Below are positions 63,157 to 64,000 of a stretch of 64,000 nucleotides of DNA, one piece after another; the first letter of the stretch is position 1; each line of letters starts with the position of its first letter. The DNA lies in contig CBFIHZ010000020.1 of the NCBI GenBank assembly GCA_965662545.1, positions 1 to 64,000 of the forward strand. Reading direction: 5' to 3'. The position numbers and the translations under genes are program-made. This stretch comes from CPC320 sp002684375 (GTDB lineage: Bacteria; Pseudomonadota; Alphaproteobacteria; Rhodobacterales; Rhodobacteraceae). Below the pieces are notes generated by a model. That model saw only the letters and a program-made list of their open reading frames with translations. It made no database searches and had not been told where the DNA came from.

Positions 63157-63219
63157 ATGATTTCACATACCACCGCTTTCCAACGATCTTTCATCGTCAG
63201 GGCAAACCTTTGTCATTGA
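63157..63219 (+). CDS. 20-codon leader ORF coupled to pgpA
   Basis: ATG 63157 to TGA 63217-63219 encodes MISHTTAFQRSFIVRANLCH. AAAGGA lies seven bases upstream of the ATG. The stop overlaps the likely pgpA start as TTGA, so ribosomes could pass from one to the other. It resembles nothing known. The intervening 62982-63156 shows no other feature. Relatives usually carry ispDF in this place. Confidence 0.35.
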   Translation: MISHTTAFQRSFIVRANLCH

Positions 63220-63704
63220 GCCGAAACATTGCCACCGTGTTTGGCGTTGGAACCCTTCGCCCTGCCCCCGGGACCTGGGGATCGTTGGTCGCCCTGCCAG
63301 CGTTCTACCTGATCCATGTCGCCGGCGGGTTTCCTTTGGTGGTTGTCGCAACATGTGCGATGTTCGCATTCGGTTGGTGGGCCACTGCCGAACAGACCCG
63401 CGACAGCCTTGACCATGATCCGTCTGAGATTGTCATTGATGAAGTGGTTGGGCAATGGTTGGCGCTTTGGACGATCTCAGCGAGTGCGTGGCGTTTGGAA
63501 ATTGATGTGTTGCAACTCTGGCCCGGTTGGCTGGCGGGTTTTGCGCTGTTTCGGATGTTTGATATTTTCAAGCCCGGACCTGTTGGCTGGGCTGATCGTC
63601 GCGCAGACGCGCTTGGGGTCATGCTTGACGATGTGATTGCTGGGGTCTGCGCCGCACTATGCGTCGCCGCAATGGCCGCGGTGGCCCATGGAGTGTTGAT
63701 GTGA
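63216..63704 (+). CDS. pgpA: Phosphatidylglycerophosphatase A
   Basis: This is a membrane phosphatase converting phosphatidylglycerophosphate to phosphatidylglycerol. The 162-residue protein shows IATVFGVGTLRPAPGTWGSL, DPSEIVIDEVVGQWLALW with the acidic metal-site residues, FRMFDIFKPGPVGWADRR and a C-terminal DDVIAGVCAAL segment; three to four hydrophobic stretches are present. I prefer TTG 63216 because family proteins begin near S-R and the codon overlaps the leader stop. TTG 63210 is the alternative. It overlaps the next gene by four bases. Confidence 0.9.
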   Translation: MSRNIATVFGVGTLRPAPGTWGSLVALPAFYLIHVAGGFPLVVVATCAMFAFGWWATAEQTRDSLDHDPSEIVIDEVVGQWLALWTISASAWRLEIDVLQLWPGWLAGFALFRMFDIFKPGPVGWADRRADALGVMLDDVIAGVCAALCVAAMAAVAHGVLM

Positions 63705-64000
63705 CCGACTTTACCAAGGAAATCCTGACGCTGGCGCTGAAAAAAAATCTCAAAATTGCAACTGCCGAAAGTTGCACCGGTGGATTGATTGCTGCGGCCC
63801 TCACCGATTTGGCGGGCAGTTCGGGGGCCTTTGACCGCGGCTTCGTCACCTATTCTAATGCCGCAAAAATCGAAATGCTGGGGGTAGACCCCGGCACGCT
63901 TGACCAGTTTGGTGCAGTCTCACCTGAAGTCGCATTAGAAATGGCCGAGGGCGCTTTGCGCAACTCTGATGCCGCTGTCGCGCTATCGGTCACAGGGATT
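63701..64000 (+). CDS. CinA C-terminal family nicotinamide-nucleotide amidohydrolase (3' end beyond window)
   Basis: This protein probably deamidates NMN to NaMN (PncC activity). The first 100 residues are in the window. They show LKIATAESCTGGLIAAALTDLAGSSGAFDRGFVTYSNAAKIEMLGV and the following GAVSPEVALEMAEGAL, the pattern of the stand-alone CinA C-terminal domain with the conserved ESCTGG. The start is GTG 63701, overlapping the pgpA stop as GTGA. The reading frame is open at the window edge. Confidence 0.92.
   Translation, partial: MTDFTKEILTLALKKNLKIATAESCTGGLIAAALTDLAGSSGAFDRGFVTYSNAAKIEMLGVDPGTLDQFGAVSPEVALEMAEGALRNSDAAVALSVTGI

Noticed and set aside
1..64000. CRISPR arrays, rRNA and tRNA genes, prophage or defence islands
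   Set aside because: No regularly spaced repeats, rRNA signatures, tRNA cloverleafs with consensus T-loops, or known defence genes were seen on either strand.

Overview
This window is chromosomal DNA from an alphaproteobacterium of the Rhodobacteraceae (roseobacter group). The gene orders are typical of that family: dusB-ntrB-ntrC-ntrY-ntrX-trkA-trkH-hfq-hflX, pyrH-frr-uppS-cdsA-rseP-bamA-skp-fabZ-lpxA-lpxI-lpxB, yicC-gmk, a class II DAHP synthase, an NtrC that lacks the sigma-54 contact motif, and candidate CtrA sites of the form TTAA-N7-TTAA. I see no rRNA, tRNA, CRISPR array, prophage or intact insertion sequence. Nearly all genes are housekeeping or transport genes.

Layout. 1-7046: the phosphate uptake operon pstS-pstC-pstA-pstB (minus strand, pstB cut by the window edge), with a Pho box, a 1.5 kb nearly empty stretch, and phoR. 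7085-10337: a transsulfuration-type PLP enzyme, a gamma carbonic anhydrase, gmk and yicC. 10338-14101: a PAS-domain protein behind two CtrA-type sites, a class II DAHP synthase, and an AraC/GlxA-type regulator. 14276-19562: a complete branched-chain amino-acid type ABC transporter operon, with a 37-codon ORF translationally coupled between livF and livH. 19563-19945: a stretch with two intrinsic terminators and possible small RNAs. 19946-31506: an IalB-like protein, then the envelope and lipid A cluster running leftwards from pyrH to lpxB. 31614-38510: miaA, a lytic transglycosylase, ssb, aroB/aroK, a small membrane protein coupled to an uncharacterised exported protein, and xerD. 38656-43699: a CNNM/CorC-type CBS protein, an overlapping cytochrome P450 and membrane-bound hydrolase pair, ccdA and tusA. 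43921-50987: ribonuclease E with a repeat-rich tail, a 3-hydroxyisobutyrate dehydrogenase-type enzyme and a membrane-anchored penicillin-acylase-family protein. 51156-62981: hflX, hfq, trkH, trkA, ntrX, ntrY, ntrC, ntrB and dusB. 63157-64000: pgpA and the start of a CinA/PncC amidohydrolase.

How the genes work together. The pst/phoR block senses and imports phosphate. The ntr genes form the nitrogen-response cascade, adjoined by K+ uptake (trkA/trkH) and RNA regulation (hfq). The central minus-strand cluster builds the outer membrane: lipid A, BamA and its chaperone Skp, CDP-diacylglycerol and undecaprenyl diphosphate.

Points of most interest. (1) Two genes of the MEP isoprenoid pathway, dxr and ispDF, are absent from the two places where relatives usually carry them, although the flanking genes are intact. 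(2) There are short coupled ORFs before livH and pgpA. (3) Tandem CtrA-type sites precede a PAS-domain gene. (4) Two terminators follow livM. (5) NtrC lacks the GAFTGA loop. (6) The P450/hydrolase pair is uncharacterised. I did not find an obviously new multi-gene defence or biosynthetic system.
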